Assembly: GCF_014650115.1 (NCBI RefSeq)
Contig: NZ_BMUI01000006.1
Span: forward strand, 370,743 to 434,742
Length of the DNA: 64,000 bases
DNA from: Streptomyces olivaceoviridis
GTDB taxonomy: Bacteria; Actinomycetota; Actinomycetes; Streptomycetales; Streptomycetaceae
Reading direction: 5' to 3'
Shown here: positions 8,661-17,008 of the stretch, piece by piece
Layout of the letters: each line of letters begins with the position of its first letter
How positions within the stretch are numbered: the first letter of the stretch is position 1
The notes under the pieces: generated by a model
What the model was told of the DNA's origin: nothing
Database searches by the model: none
Seen by the model: only the letters and a program-made list of their open reading frames with translations
Program-made: the position numbers and the translations under genes

Positions 8661-9290
8661 ATGGAAAGCAGCAGCGCCAAGGCCGGCGGCAGCACGCGTC
8701 GCGAGGCCACCCGGCAGAAGCTCTACGAGGCGGCCGTCACGCTCATCGCCGAGCAGGGCTTCTCCGCGACCACGGTGGACGAGATCGCCGAGCGGGCCGG
8801 GGTCGCGAAGGGCACGGTCTACTACAACTTCGCGAGCAAGTCCGTTCTCTTCGAGGAGCTGCTCAGGCACGGCGTCGGCCTGCTCACCGCCTCCCTGAAG
8901 GAAGCGGCCGAACAGGCGGCACGCGAGGGCCGCGGCAAGGTGGACGCGCTGGACGCGATGATCCGCGCGGGCCTGGTCTTCATCGACCGCTACCCGGCCT
9001 TCACCCAGCTGTACGTCGCCGAGCTGTGGCGCACCAACCGGGCCTGGCAGTCCACCCTGATGGTGGTGCGGCAGGAGGCGGTCGCGGTGGTGGAGGGGGT
9101 GCTGCGCGAAGGCGTGGCGGTCGGCGAGTTCAGCGACGAGATCGATGTCCAGCTGACGGCGGCGGCACTGGTCGGCATGGTCCTGGTGGCCGCGCTGGAC
9201 TGGAAGTCGTTCCAGCCGGAGCGCTCCCTGGACGACGTGCACGCGGCCCTGTCCCGGCTGCTCCAGGGACGGGTCAGCGGCAGGGTCTGA
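8661..9290 (+). CDS. TetR/AcrR-family transcriptional regulator
   Basis: A 209-residue protein. The N-terminal helix-turn-helix spans about residues 18-65 with the diagnostic FSATTVDEIAERAGVAKGTV segment followed by YYNFASKSVLF. The C-terminal ligand-binding domain ends at residue ~205. It is the last gene of the ATPase-YhgE operon (47 bp after the permease stop). The palindrome at 5615-5636 heads that operon, so this protein most likely represses its own efflux system and is released by an unknown ligand. The ATG at 8661 follows AATCGGGGCC, a weak ribosome binding site; no better start precedes the HTH. Confidence 0.92.
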   Translation: MESSSAKAGGSTRREATRQKLYEAAVTLIAEQGFSATTVDEIAERAGVAKGTVYYNFASKSVLFEELLRHGVGLLTASLKEAAEQAAREGRGKVDALDAMIRAGLVFIDRYPAFTQLYVAELWRTNRAWQSTLMVVRQEAVAVVEGVLREGVAVGEFSDEIDVQLTAAALVGMVLVAALDWKSFQPERSLDDVHAALSRLLQGRVSGRV

Positions 9291-9345
9291 GCGGTGCGCC
9301 CGGCCCGAGAGCCGCACCCGGCCCAAGCGTCTGAGAGGCGTACGC

Positions 9346-9380
9346 GGAAGGCGCCGGTCCGCTGTGGACCGGCGCCTTCC
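9346..9380 (+). terminator. Hairpin terminator after the TetR operon
   Basis: A perfect 15-bp stem (9346-9360 with 9366-9380) closes a 5-nt GCTGT loop, followed by CCTTCCCC. It sits 55 bp after the TetR stop and ends the operon. Confidence 0.85.
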
Positions 9381-9689
9381 CCTTCCCCGTGCCGCCACCG
9401 GGATTCCCCCGTTCTCCCCCGTTACTCCCGGTGGCGCCCCCGTTGCTCCCCCGTACTTCCCTCCCGCACTCCTCCGTACGGGCTCCCCCGTGGCGGACCC
9501 CCGTGGTGGTCTTCCCCCGAGGCCCCCGTGTCTCGCTTCCGCCGACGGATCGGCGGAAGGAGCGGCCAGGGGGCGGGCGCCGTTCCGCCGCCCCGTGCCG
9601 GCGGTGCCGGGCCGCGCCCCTCTGCCGTGTCTCCACTCTCCCGTTCGCACGTCTCCCGGCCCATCCGCGCGCGTACTCATCTGGCCGTC
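9381..9689. other. Pyrimidine-rich spacer without a gene
   Basis: About 310 bases, C/T-rich on the plus strand (many CCCCCG and CTCCCCCGT motifs). Open frames through it encode only Pro/Arg-rich low-complexity sequence and no recognisable domain. I see no RNA gene. It separates the TetR operon terminator from the promoter region of the DUF4126 gene. Confidence 0.45.
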
Positions 9690-9705
9690 TGAGTACGCGT
9701 ACTCA
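9690..9705. promoter_or_regulatory. Candidate MacR box
   Basis: The 16-mer TGAGTAC-GC-GTACTCA is a perfect inverted repeat and extends to an 18-bp palindrome at 9689-9706. It matches the TGAGTACnnGTACTCA consensus I recall as published for the S. coelicolor response regulator MacR. A MacR orthologue is encoded at 29241-29915 in this window. Another GTACTCA half-site lies at 9673-9679. The box is centred about 63 bp before the inferred transcription start of the DUF4126 gene, a normal activator position. Confidence 0.75.
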
Positions 9706-9747
9706 GCCGTCCGCGCGCGTGCCCACGCCTGTGGTCCGGCGCCTGGC

Positions 9748-9753
9748 TACGAT
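9748..9753 (+). promoter_or_regulatory. -10 element of the DUF4126 gene
   Basis: TACGAT fits the TANNNT -10 pattern and ends 7 bp before the GTG at 9761. The transcript would start at or next to the start codon (leaderless). No good -35 hexamer is visible, consistent with activation from the upstream box. Confidence 0.5.
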
Positions 9754-9760
9754 CGCGTCC

Positions 9761-10363
9761 GTGTCCGTACTCCCTCTGGTCTTCACGAGCGGCTGGGCCA
9801 GCGGCATCAACGCCTACGCGGTGGTGCTGCTGCTCGGCCTCTTCGGCGCGGCGGGGATCGCCGACGACGTCCCGCAGACGTTGCAGCGCCCCGAGGTGCT
9901 GATCGTCGCGGGTGTGCTGTTCCTGTGCGAGGCCGTCGCCGACAAGATCCCCTACGTCGACTCGCTGTGGGACTCCGTGCACACGGTGGTCCGGCCGCTG
10001 GCCGGTGCCTGGGTCGGGGCGCTGCTCGCCGGACAGAGCGGCTCGCTCTCCGACGTGGCGGCCGGCCTGATCGGCGGTTCGACGGCGCTGGCCAGCCACG
10101 CCGTGAAGGCCGGGACGCGGATGGCGGTCAACACCTCGCCCGAGCCGTTCAGCAACATCGCGCTGAGCCTCGCCGAGGATCTCGGGGTCGGGGGCATCGT
10201 CACGTTCGCGGTGTTCCACCCGGAGGCGGCGGCGGTCATCGCGGCCGTCCTGCTGGCCGGCGGGCTGCTGACCCTGCTGTTCCTCGTCTCGCGCATCCGG
10301 CGTTTCCTGCGTCGCCGGGCCCAGCGCCGGGAGGAGCGGCGCCTCGCCTCACGGGCTCCCTGA
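9761..10363 (+). CDS. DUF4126 membrane protein
   Basis: A 200-residue integral membrane protein beginning MSVLPLVFTSGWASGINAYA, with about four hydrophobic segments (near 2-28, 45-62, 85-110, 145-175) and a strongly basic C-terminus (RRFLRRRAQRREERR). The family is recognised as DUF4126, of unknown function. The GTG at 9761 is chosen because it starts the conserved hydrophobic region and follows a -10 element by 7 bp. The open frame extends upstream to 9389 but encodes Pro/Arg-rich sequence that is not part of the family. A MacR-like box lies 56 bp upstream, suggesting control by the cell-envelope two-component system MacRS. Confidence 0.82.
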   Translation: MSVLPLVFTSGWASGINAYAVVLLLGLFGAAGIADDVPQTLQRPEVLIVAGVLFLCEAVADKIPYVDSLWDSVHTVVRPLAGAWVGALLAGQSGSLSDVAAGLIGGSTALASHAVKAGTRMAVNTSPEPFSNIALSLAEDLGVGGIVTFAVFHPEAAAVIAAVLLAGGLLTLLFLVSRIRRFLRRRAQRREERRLASRAP

Positions 10364-10421
10364 CCTGCGCTGGAGCCGCCCGGCGGCCGGATTGTCGGTG
10401 GCGGTCGATACAGTCACGGGC

Positions 10422-11957
10422 ATGGCACGGATTGCGGTGATCGGCGCCGGGATGGGCGCGATGGCGGCTGCCGCCCGGCTGGCCGTCGCGGGCCACCGGG
10501 TGACGGTGTACGAACGGACGGAGACGTACGGCGGCTCGGTGCGCCGGTTCGAGCGGGACGGGTTCCGCTTCGACACGGGCCCGGGACTGCTGACGCTGCC
10601 CGCCGTGTACCGCGACCTGTTCATCAAGACCGGCAAGGAACCGCTCGAGGACCGCGTCGAGCTGGTCCAGGTCGACCCGTCCTCGCGGCACGTCTTCGCG
10701 GACGGCACGCGGGTGTCCCTGCCCAACGCCTCCCGCGCGGGCGTCGTCGCGGCTCTGGACGAGGCGCTGGGCGCCGGGGCGGGCGAGCGCTGGGGCGACT
10801 TCCTGGTGCGGGCCCGCGAGGCCTGGGACCGCACCCGCCGGCCGCTGCTGGAGGAGCCGCTGTGGCCCAACTGGCAGGTGCTGGCCGACAAGGAGCCGTA
10901 CCCGGGCACCACGTACAAGCGGCTGCTGGGCAGGCGCCGCGTGGCCAAGCTGTTCGAGATCGGCAAGCGGGAACTGCGCGACCCCCGGCTGGCGCAGCTG
11001 CTGGACGGCTACGCGCTCGCGTACGGCGTCGACCCGGGCGTCGCCCCGGCGAGCGCGGCCGTGCTGCCCTACATGGAGCACGCCTTCGGCACCTGGTACG
11101 TGCGCGGCGGCATCCGGGAGCTGGCGGACGCGGTGTACGAGCGGTGCCGGGAACGGCGGGTCGAGTTCGTGTTCGGCGCCGAGGTCACCCGGATCCTGGA
11201 GAAGGACGGCCGCGCGGCCGGGGTGGAGCTCGCTGGGGGCCCCTCCCAGGCGTCCGGCTCCGGAGCGGGCACGGTGGCCGAGGCGGACTTCGTGATCGGC
11301 CAGGGCCCGTGGAGACTGCGCGGCCTGACGGGCCGGCAGGTGTACGGGGCCGGGGCCGTCGAACCGGAGCCGGAGGACCGGTACCCGGGCCGGGTGGTCG
11401 TGTGCCTGGCGCTGCGCGGGGCACGGGGGCCCGGCGCGGTGCACCGCACGGTGGTGCACGCGGCCGACGACGAGGGCGACCTGGATCTGTTCCGGCACGG
11501 CGTGCTGCCCGACCTGCCGACGACCGTCGTCGACCGGCCGGACGACCCGGCCCTGCGCCCCGACGGGGAGCACGAGAGCGTGGTGCTGACGGCGACGGTG
11601 CCGTCGGCGACGGAGTACGACTGGGCGGCGCCCGGTGCCGCCGACGCCTTCGCGGACCGGATGGTCGCCGCCGCCGAGCGGGCCGTTCCGGGGCTGCGCG
11701 AGCGGGTGCTGTGGCGCGAGGTCCGCACACCGCTGGACACCGAGCGGGAGACGGGAGCCGTGGGCGGTGCCGTGCCGCCGCCTGCGCTGGCCGCGCCGGA
11801 GGGGGTGCTGCATCCGGCCAACTCCACGGCGGTACCGGGCCTGTTCGCCGTCGGCGGCTGGTCCCATCCGGGCGGCGGCCTCCCGCACGCCGGCATGTCG
11901 GGCGCGCTGGTGGCCGGCCTGATCGTGGAGGGCCCGGAGTTCCGCGGCTCGCAGTGA
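10422..11957 (+). CDS. FAD-dependent oxidoreductase of the phytoene desaturase (CrtI) superfamily
   Basis: A 511-residue protein. An N-terminal dinucleotide-binding motif (IAVIGAGMGAMAAAARLAVAG, then an acidic VYERTETYGG) is followed by the CrtI-like FDTGPGLLTLP segment. The C-terminal signature PGLFAVGGWSHPGGGLPHAG, typical of carotenoid desaturases and retinol saturases, is also present. No other carotenoid genes are adjacent, so the substrate is unknown; similar single-copy homologues occur at this chromosomal place in other Streptomyces. The ATG at 10422 is preferred over an upstream in-frame GTG because it begins exactly at the Rossmann strand. Confidence 0.85.
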   Translation: MARIAVIGAGMGAMAAAARLAVAGHRVTVYERTETYGGSVRRFERDGFRFDTGPGLLTLPAVYRDLFIKTGKEPLEDRVELVQVDPSSRHVFADGTRVSLPNASRAGVVAALDEALGAGAGERWGDFLVRAREAWDRTRRPLLEEPLWPNWQVLADKEPYPGTTYKRLLGRRRVAKLFEIGKRELRDPRLAQLLDGYALAYGVDPGVAPASAAVLPYMEHAFGTWYVRGGIRELADAVYERCRERRVEFVFGAEVTRILEKDGRAAGVELAGGPSQASGSGAGTVAEADFVIGQGPWRLRGLTGRQVYGAGAVEPEPEDRYPGRVVVCLALRGARGPGAVHRTVVHAADDEGDLDLFRHGVLPDLPTTVVDRPDDPALRPDGEHESVVLTATVPSATEYDWAAPGAADAFADRMVAAAERAVPGLRERVLWREVRTPLDTERETGAVGGAVPPPALAAPEGVLHPANSTAVPGLFAVGGWSHPGGGLPHAGMSGALVAGLIVEGPEFRGSQ

Positions 11958-12054
11958 ACGGGCGCCGGGTGAACGGACGCCCGGTGAACGGACGGCTCGC
12001 GCCGGGTGGTTCCCCAGGCTGCCGGTGAGCGGGTGAGCCCGGGGAGCCGGACCG

Positions 12055-12990
12055 TCAGAAGCGGTACTGCTCGTCGTACCCGGCCCCGGACTGCGGCTGC
12101 GGTCCGCCCTGCTGGTGGGGATACGGCTGTTCCTGCGGGAGTTCACCGCCGTAGCTCTCGTCGGTGCGCTGCTGCGGCACCCACACCCCGCCGGCCGGGG
12201 TCTCGCCGTAGCCGCCGGTGGCGTACGGGTCCTGCGCGTAGCCCTGCTGCTGCCCGTACTGCTGGGCGTGCCCCTGGTCGTAGGAGCCGTAGGGCTGGCT
12301 GCCGATGTACGGGTCGGAGTAGTTGGCGTAGCCCTGCTGGGCGGCGCTGTCGTAGTCGTAACCCTGCTGGCCGTAGCCCGAGTAGTCGTAGGCGTAGCTC
12401 TGCTGGTCGCTCTGCTGGGCGGTGTGCGCGTGCGCGGGATCGCCGTAGACGCCGTAGTTGCCGGTGTCGTCAGGGAGGGGCTGCGGCTCGTAGACGGCGG
12501 TGGTCTCGGCGGCGGTGGCCTCGGCCGTCCGGGCGGCGGCCGGGGTGAAGACGTCGTCGCGGTCGTAGTCGTCGTAGTCGCCGTGCGCCCGGCCGTGGCC
12601 GCCCTGGTCGGTGGCGTGCTCGGGGTCGCGGTCGTCGGCGGCCGGGGCGAACTCGGGGTCGGCGCCCTGCGGGTCCGGCGCGTGCCGGTCCGCCCGGCCG
12701 CGGCGCCGCTTGCTGCCGGCCGCCGCCTCGGGGCCGGGCCGCTTGACCGCCCAGCCGGAGGAGAAGCCGCGGCGGAACGACAGCGTGACGTAGGTCTGGC
12801 CGACCGCGAAGGCGATCGCGCCCAGCCCGATCACGATGACGGACGGCATCAGCACGCCCACCACGACGCCGAGGAAGCCGCCGAAGGCGAGGAGGCGCCA
12901 GCGCAGCCGCGCCTTGTACTGCAACAGCACCTCGCCCAGCAACCACAGCGCGACGCCGCCGAACGCGATGTAGAGGACCGTCCAGCCCAT
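12055..12990 (-). CDS. Membrane protein with a Tyr/Gln/Gly-rich disordered tail
   Basis: A 311-residue protein. Residues 1-75 contain two or three membrane segments (starting MGWTVLYIAFGGVALWLLGE), followed by a basic linker. From about residue 105 onward there is a long low-complexity tail, first acidic (DDYDRDDV), then dominated by Tyr, Gln, Gly, Ser and Asp, with many QQGY, YGQ and YDYS motifs. The composition is prion-like. No enzymatic domain is visible. It is a neighbour of metF on the same strand with a 56-bp gap. Membrane anchorage with a cytoplasmic tail is inferred; the function is unknown. Confidence 0.8.
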   Translation of the reverse strand: MGWTVLYIAFGGVALWLLGEVLLQYKARLRWRLLAFGGFLGVVVGVLMPSVIVIGLGAIAFAVGQTYVTLSFRRGFSSGWAVKRPGPEAAAGSKRRRGRADRHAPDPQGADPEFAPAADDRDPEHATDQGGHGRAHGDYDDYDRDDVFTPAAARTAEATAAETTAVYEPQPLPDDTGNYGVYGDPAHAHTAQQSDQQSYAYDYSGYGQQGYDYDSAAQQGYANYSDPYIGSQPYGSYDQGHAQQYGQQQGYAQDPYATGGYGETPAGGVWVPQQRTDESYGGELPQEQPYPHQQGGPQPQSGAGYDEQYRF

Positions 12991-13046
12991 GTACGCCCCT
13001 CTCCCAGTGACCGCTACGCAGTGTGTCGTATCGCGGTGCGGCCGGT

Positions 13047-14005
<959 letters not shown>

Positions 14006-14066
14006 CCGGATACCGGGAAATTGCCTGAATTGCCGCTCTCTTGTCCAGCAGATGGACAGAACGGCT

Positions 14067-14717
14067 CTAGCGGGCGTCCCGCAGCCGCTTCGCGAACTCC
14101 GTCGCCGCCGCGCCCGGGTCGTCCGCCTCGGTGATGGCGCGGACCACGACCACCCGGCGGGCACCGGCGTCCAGCACCTGGTCCAGGTTGCCGAGGTCGA
14201 TGCCGCCGATGGCGAACCAGGGGCGGTCGGTGCCGAGGCCCGCCGCGTAGCGGACCAGGTCCAGGCCGGGGGCGTGGCGGCCGGGCTTGGTGGGGGTGGG
14301 CCAGCAGGGGCCGGTGCAGAAGTAGTCCACGCCCTCCTGGACGGCGGCAGCGGCGGCCTCCGCCTCGGCGTGCGTGGAGCGGCCGATCAGCACCCGGTCG
14401 CCGAGGATCGCCCGGGCCGCGGGGACCGGGAGATCGCCCTGGCCGAGGTGGAGCACGTCGGCGCGGGCGGCATGGGCGACGTCGGCCCGGTCGTTGACCG
14501 CGAGCAGCTTGCCGTGCCGGGCGCACGCGTCGGCGAAGACCTCCAGGTGCTCCAGCTCCTCGGCGGCCTCCATGCCCTTGTCCCGCAGCTGCACGATGTC
14601 GACGCCGCCGGACAGGACCGCGTCCAGGAACTCGGGCAGGTCGCCCTGGCGCTCGCGGGCGTCCGTGCAGAGGTACAGGCGGGCGTCGGCGAGCGCGGCG
14701 CGGGCGGTGTCGGACAT
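14067..14717 (-). CDS. thiE: Thiamine-phosphate synthase
   Basis: A 216-residue TIM-barrel enzyme that joins the pyrimidine (HMP-PP) and carboxylated thiazole phosphate to give thiamine phosphate. Recognisable segments are [13 protein letters not shown] (pyrophosphate/pyrimidine site), [48 protein letters not shown] and [12 protein letters not shown]. The start ATG at 14717 follows GGGGGGACCCACGC. An open frame continues upstream to 14906 but adds only low-complexity Arg-rich sequence. It is separated on the minus strand from the plus-strand thiOSG genes, and no TPP riboswitch is visible directly upstream of thiE. Confidence 0.95.
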   Translation of the reverse strand: MSDTARAALADARLYLCTDARERQGDLPEFLDAVLSGGVDIVQLRDKGMEAAEELEHLEVFADACARHGKLLAVNDRADVAHAARADVLHLGQGDLPVPAARAILGDRVLIGRSTHAEAEAAAAAVQEGVDYFCTGPCWPTPTKPGRHAPGLDLVRYAAGLGTDRPWFAIGGIDLGNLDQVLDAGARRVVVVRAITEADDPGAAATEFAKRLRDAR

Positions 14718-14800
14718 GCGTGGGTCCCCCCGTGGTCGGTGTCCCTGGCGGTGGCGTACGGGCGTCCGGCCCGCACGCCACCTGCCTGCTGCGGATCGGC

Positions 14801-15166
14801 TCAGACAGCGAGCGCCTGGGCGCGGCGCTTCACCTCCGTGCCGCGATTCTCGCTCAGGGCCTGCGCGGGGGTGCCGGGCAGGGTCGGGTCGGGGGTGAAG
14901 AGCCACTCGATCATCTCTTCGACCGTGAAGCCGTCGTCCCGCAGGAGCGTCAAGGTCCCGGACAGGCCCTTGACGACCTTGTCCCCGTCGATGAAGGCGG
15001 CGGGGACGTGCAGCGCCCTGTTCTCACCGCGGCGTACGGCGATGAGCTGGCCCTCCTTGACCAGCTGCCGGACACGCGTCACCTCGACACCGAGCATGTC
15101 GGCGATGTCGGGCAGGGTGAGCCAGCCGGGGACGAGAGCATCAATCTTTGCGTCAATCTCGGTCAC
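14801..15166 (-). CDS. Rv2175c-family DNA-binding protein
   Basis: A 121-residue protein with an N-terminal winged-helix/excisionase-like HTH ([20 protein letters not shown] then [15 protein letters not shown]) and a C-terminal helical region. It is recognised as the Rv2175c family. In M. tuberculosis Rv2175c is a DNA-binding substrate of the neighbouring kinase PknL (established knowledge). A PknL-like PASTA kinase lies 4 kb away here. The GTG at 15166 is preferred after AGGAAAC; an alternative in-frame ATG at 15190 would add eight residues. The targets are unknown. Confidence 0.82.
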   Translation of the reverse strand: MTEIDAKIDALVPGWLTLPDIADMLGVEVTRVRQLVKEGQLIAVRRGENRALHVPAAFIDGDKVVKGLSGTLTLLRDDGFTVEEMIEWLFTPDPTLPGTPAQALSENRGTEVKRRAQALAV

Positions 15167-15230
15167 GTTTCCTAGCCTGCCATCCCCCACTGACAGTCGG
15201 AAGTCAGGCAGGTCCAGGCGGGAGGGTGGC

Positions 15231-16463
15231 CTAGTCGGCCGTGGCGTTCTTCAGTGGCCGCGCCGGGTCGGTCAGTGCCTCGGGGTCCATCCGCCGGCCC
15301 GCCTCGATCAGGCGGCGGCCCTGGGCCAGGTCGCGGGGGCGGCCGACGGCCAGCAGGGCCACCAGGCGGTCTTCGCGCAGCCAGCAGACCGTCCAGGACG
15401 GGCCTGCCGGGTCGCCGCGCCAGACCAGGCGGTCGGCGTCGGCGTGGTGGCCGGCGTACTGGACGAACCGGCCGAACTGCTCGGACCAGAAGTACGGCAC
15501 CGGGTCGTAGACCGCCGGGGTCTCGCCGAGGATGTTCGCGGCGACCGTGCGCGGACCTTGCAGGGCGTTGTCCCAGTGGTGGACGAGGAGCCGTTCGCCG
15601 TAGCGCGCCGACGGGAAGGAGGCGCAGTCGCCGACGGCGTACACATCGGGCACGGAGGTGCACAGGCGGTCGTCGGTGAGGACCTCGCCGTGCGCGCCCA
15701 GCTCGATGCCGGAGCCGGCCAGCCAGCCGGTGGCGGGTCGGGCGCCGATGCCGACGACGACGGCGCCCGCGGGCAGCCGGGTGCCGTCGGCGAGCACCAC
15801 CTCGCCGGACTCGACGCGCTCCACGCGCGCGTGGGTGCGCAGTTCCACGCCCGCCTCGGCGTACCAGGCGGCCATGGGCGCGGCGACCTCGGCGGGCAGG
15901 GCTCCGGCGAGAGGATGGCCGGCGGCCTCCACCACGATCACCGCGCAGCCGGCCTCGCGGGCTGCGGTGGCGAACTCGGCGCCGATCCAGCCGGCGCCCA
16001 CGACCACGATGTCGTGCCGGCGGGCGAGCACGGGGCGCAGCCGTTCGGCGTCGTCCAGGGTGCGCAGCAGATGCACGCCGGGCACGCCCTCGGTGCCGGG
16101 CAGCCGGACCGGTTCGGCGCCGGTGGCGAGGACCAGGACGTCGTACGGCACCGGGCCCGTCCCGGTGTCCAGCTCGTGCTCGACGGGGCGCACGCCGTAC
16201 ACCTCGCAGCCGAGCCGCAGCCCGACCCCGAGGGACTCGAAGTCCACCTCGAAGGCGGAGTCCTCGGCCTTGCCGAGCAGCACCGCCTTCGACAGCGGCG
16301 GCCGGTCGTACGGCTGGTGCGGCTCGGCGCCGATGATGGTCACGTCGCCCCGGAAACCCTGCTCCCGCAGGGCGACCGCGGTCTGCACCCCGGCCATGCC
16401 CGCGCCGACGACGACCACGCGCCGCGCCGCCGCCGCGCCCTCTTGCGCTGTCTGCTCGCTCAC
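15231..16463 (-). CDS. Ferredoxin-reductase-like FAD/NAD(P)H oxidoreductase
   Basis: A 410-residue pyridine nucleotide-disulfide oxidoreductase-fold protein. The first dinucleotide fold is RVVVVGAGMAGVQTAVALRE (near residues 13-33), with the QPYDRPPLSK motif typical of ferredoxin reductases of oxygenase and P450 systems. A second NAD-binding fold is HDIVVVGAGWIGAEFATAAR, and the FAD motif VYAVGDCASF comes near the C-terminus. It transfers electrons from NAD(P)H to an iron-sulfur protein; no ferredoxin or P450 gene is adjacent, so the partner is unknown. The GTG at 16463 is used because the frame upstream is poor. TATGGT 7 bp upstream could be a -10, hinting at a short or absent leader. Confidence 0.88.
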   Translation of the reverse strand: MSEQTAQEGAAAARRVVVVGAGMAGVQTAVALREQGFRGDVTIIGAEPHQPYDRPPLSKAVLLGKAEDSAFEVDFESLGVGLRLGCEVYGVRPVEHELDTGTGPVPYDVLVLATGAEPVRLPGTEGVPGVHLLRTLDDAERLRPVLARRHDIVVVGAGWIGAEFATAAREAGCAVIVVEAAGHPLAGALPAEVAAPMAAWYAEAGVELRTHARVERVESGEVVLADGTRLPAGAVVVGIGARPATGWLAGSGIELGAHGEVLTDDRLCTSVPDVYAVGDCASFPSARYGERLLVHHWDNALQGPRTVAANILGETPAVYDPVPYFWSEQFGRFVQYAGHHADADRLVWRGDPAGPSWTVCWLREDRLVALLAVGRPRDLAQGRRLIEAGRRMDPEALTDPARPLKNATAD

Positions 16464-16495
16464 CCGATCACCATAGACAATTGACGATCCGTCAG

Positions 16496-16846
16496 TCAGG
16501 CGGCGGGCTCGGTGACCTGCTCCACCACGCTCGTGCCGGAGCCGGCCTGGGACTCCCACTCCCAGGTCTCGTCCAGGCGCACCCGCCCGTCCGGCAGCTC
16601 GGCGACCGTGGACACGCAGTGCCCCGAGGAGGTCGTCCCGTCGGTCTTGAGCTGCACGTACCGGAAGTCCAGCCGGTCGCCCTCGCGGGTGCCGACCAGA
16701 TGGCCGCGCACGACGTCACCGCCCGCGTACTCGGCCCAGATCGCGCCGTCCTCCTCGTGGTACGCGAACCGCGTGCGGGTACCCACCTGACCTGGGGCTT
16801 GGTCCGCCACGGGGGCGAGGATCAGTCCGTCGAGCGACCGGGCCAT
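16496..16846 (-). CDS. Small conserved beta-rich protein of unknown function
   Basis: A 116-residue protein with alternating aromatic and charged residues (TRFAYHEEDGAIWAEYAGGD, RYVQLKTDGTTSSGHCVSTV, DETWEWESQ), predicted to form a beta-barrel. Similar small proteins are often labelled 'N-acetylglutamate synthase' in databases, but no GNAT acetyltransferase motif is visible here and I would not carry that name over. The start ATG is only ~15 bp from the -35 region of the divergent thiO promoter, so the two transcripts share one control region. Confidence 0.7.
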   Translation of the reverse strand: MARSLDGLILAPVADQAPGQVGTRTRFAYHEEDGAIWAEYAGGDVVRGHLVGTREGDRLDFRYVQLKTDGTTSSGHCVSTVAELPDGRVRLDETWEWESQAGSGTSVVEQVTEPAA

Positions 16847-16860
16847 GGAACGGGGCTCCC

Positions 16861-16890
16861 TTACGGGTGAGGAGGGCGGCGGGCTAGGGT
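16861..16890 (+). promoter_or_regulatory. thiOSG promoter
   Basis: A -35-like TTACGG (16861-16866), an 18-bp spacer and a -10 TAGGGT (16885-16890) are followed within ~15 bp by the riboswitch aptamer, so the transcript would begin just before the aptamer. Confidence 0.55.
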
Positions 16891-16902
16891 TGCCACCGTA
16901 CA

Positions 16903-17000
16903 AGCACTCGCGGGAGCCCGGACGCACCGGGCTGAGAGGGAGGCTGGCGGCCTCCGACCGTACGAACCTGATCCGGGTCATGCCGGCGAAGGGAGGGGCT
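16903..17000 (+). ncRNA. TPP riboswitch (THI element)
   Basis: The conserved THI-box segments are present in order: CGGGAGCCCGG, then CGGGCTGAGAGGGAGGC, a variable arm, and GACCGTACGAACCTGATCCG followed by GGTCATGCCGGCGAAGGGAG. It lies directly upstream of thiO, with the start codon ~9 bp after the element. Control is probably of translation initiation, because the 3' arm GAAGGGAGGGG also holds the ribosome binding site and no separate terminator hairpin fits before the ATG. Confidence 0.95.
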
Positions 17001-17008
17001 GGACGCCC

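Noticed and set aside
9389..9760. N-terminal extension of the DUF4126 gene to 9389
   Set aside because: The extension is Pro/Arg-rich and non-conserved, and runs across the terminator tail, the MacR-like box and the -10 element.
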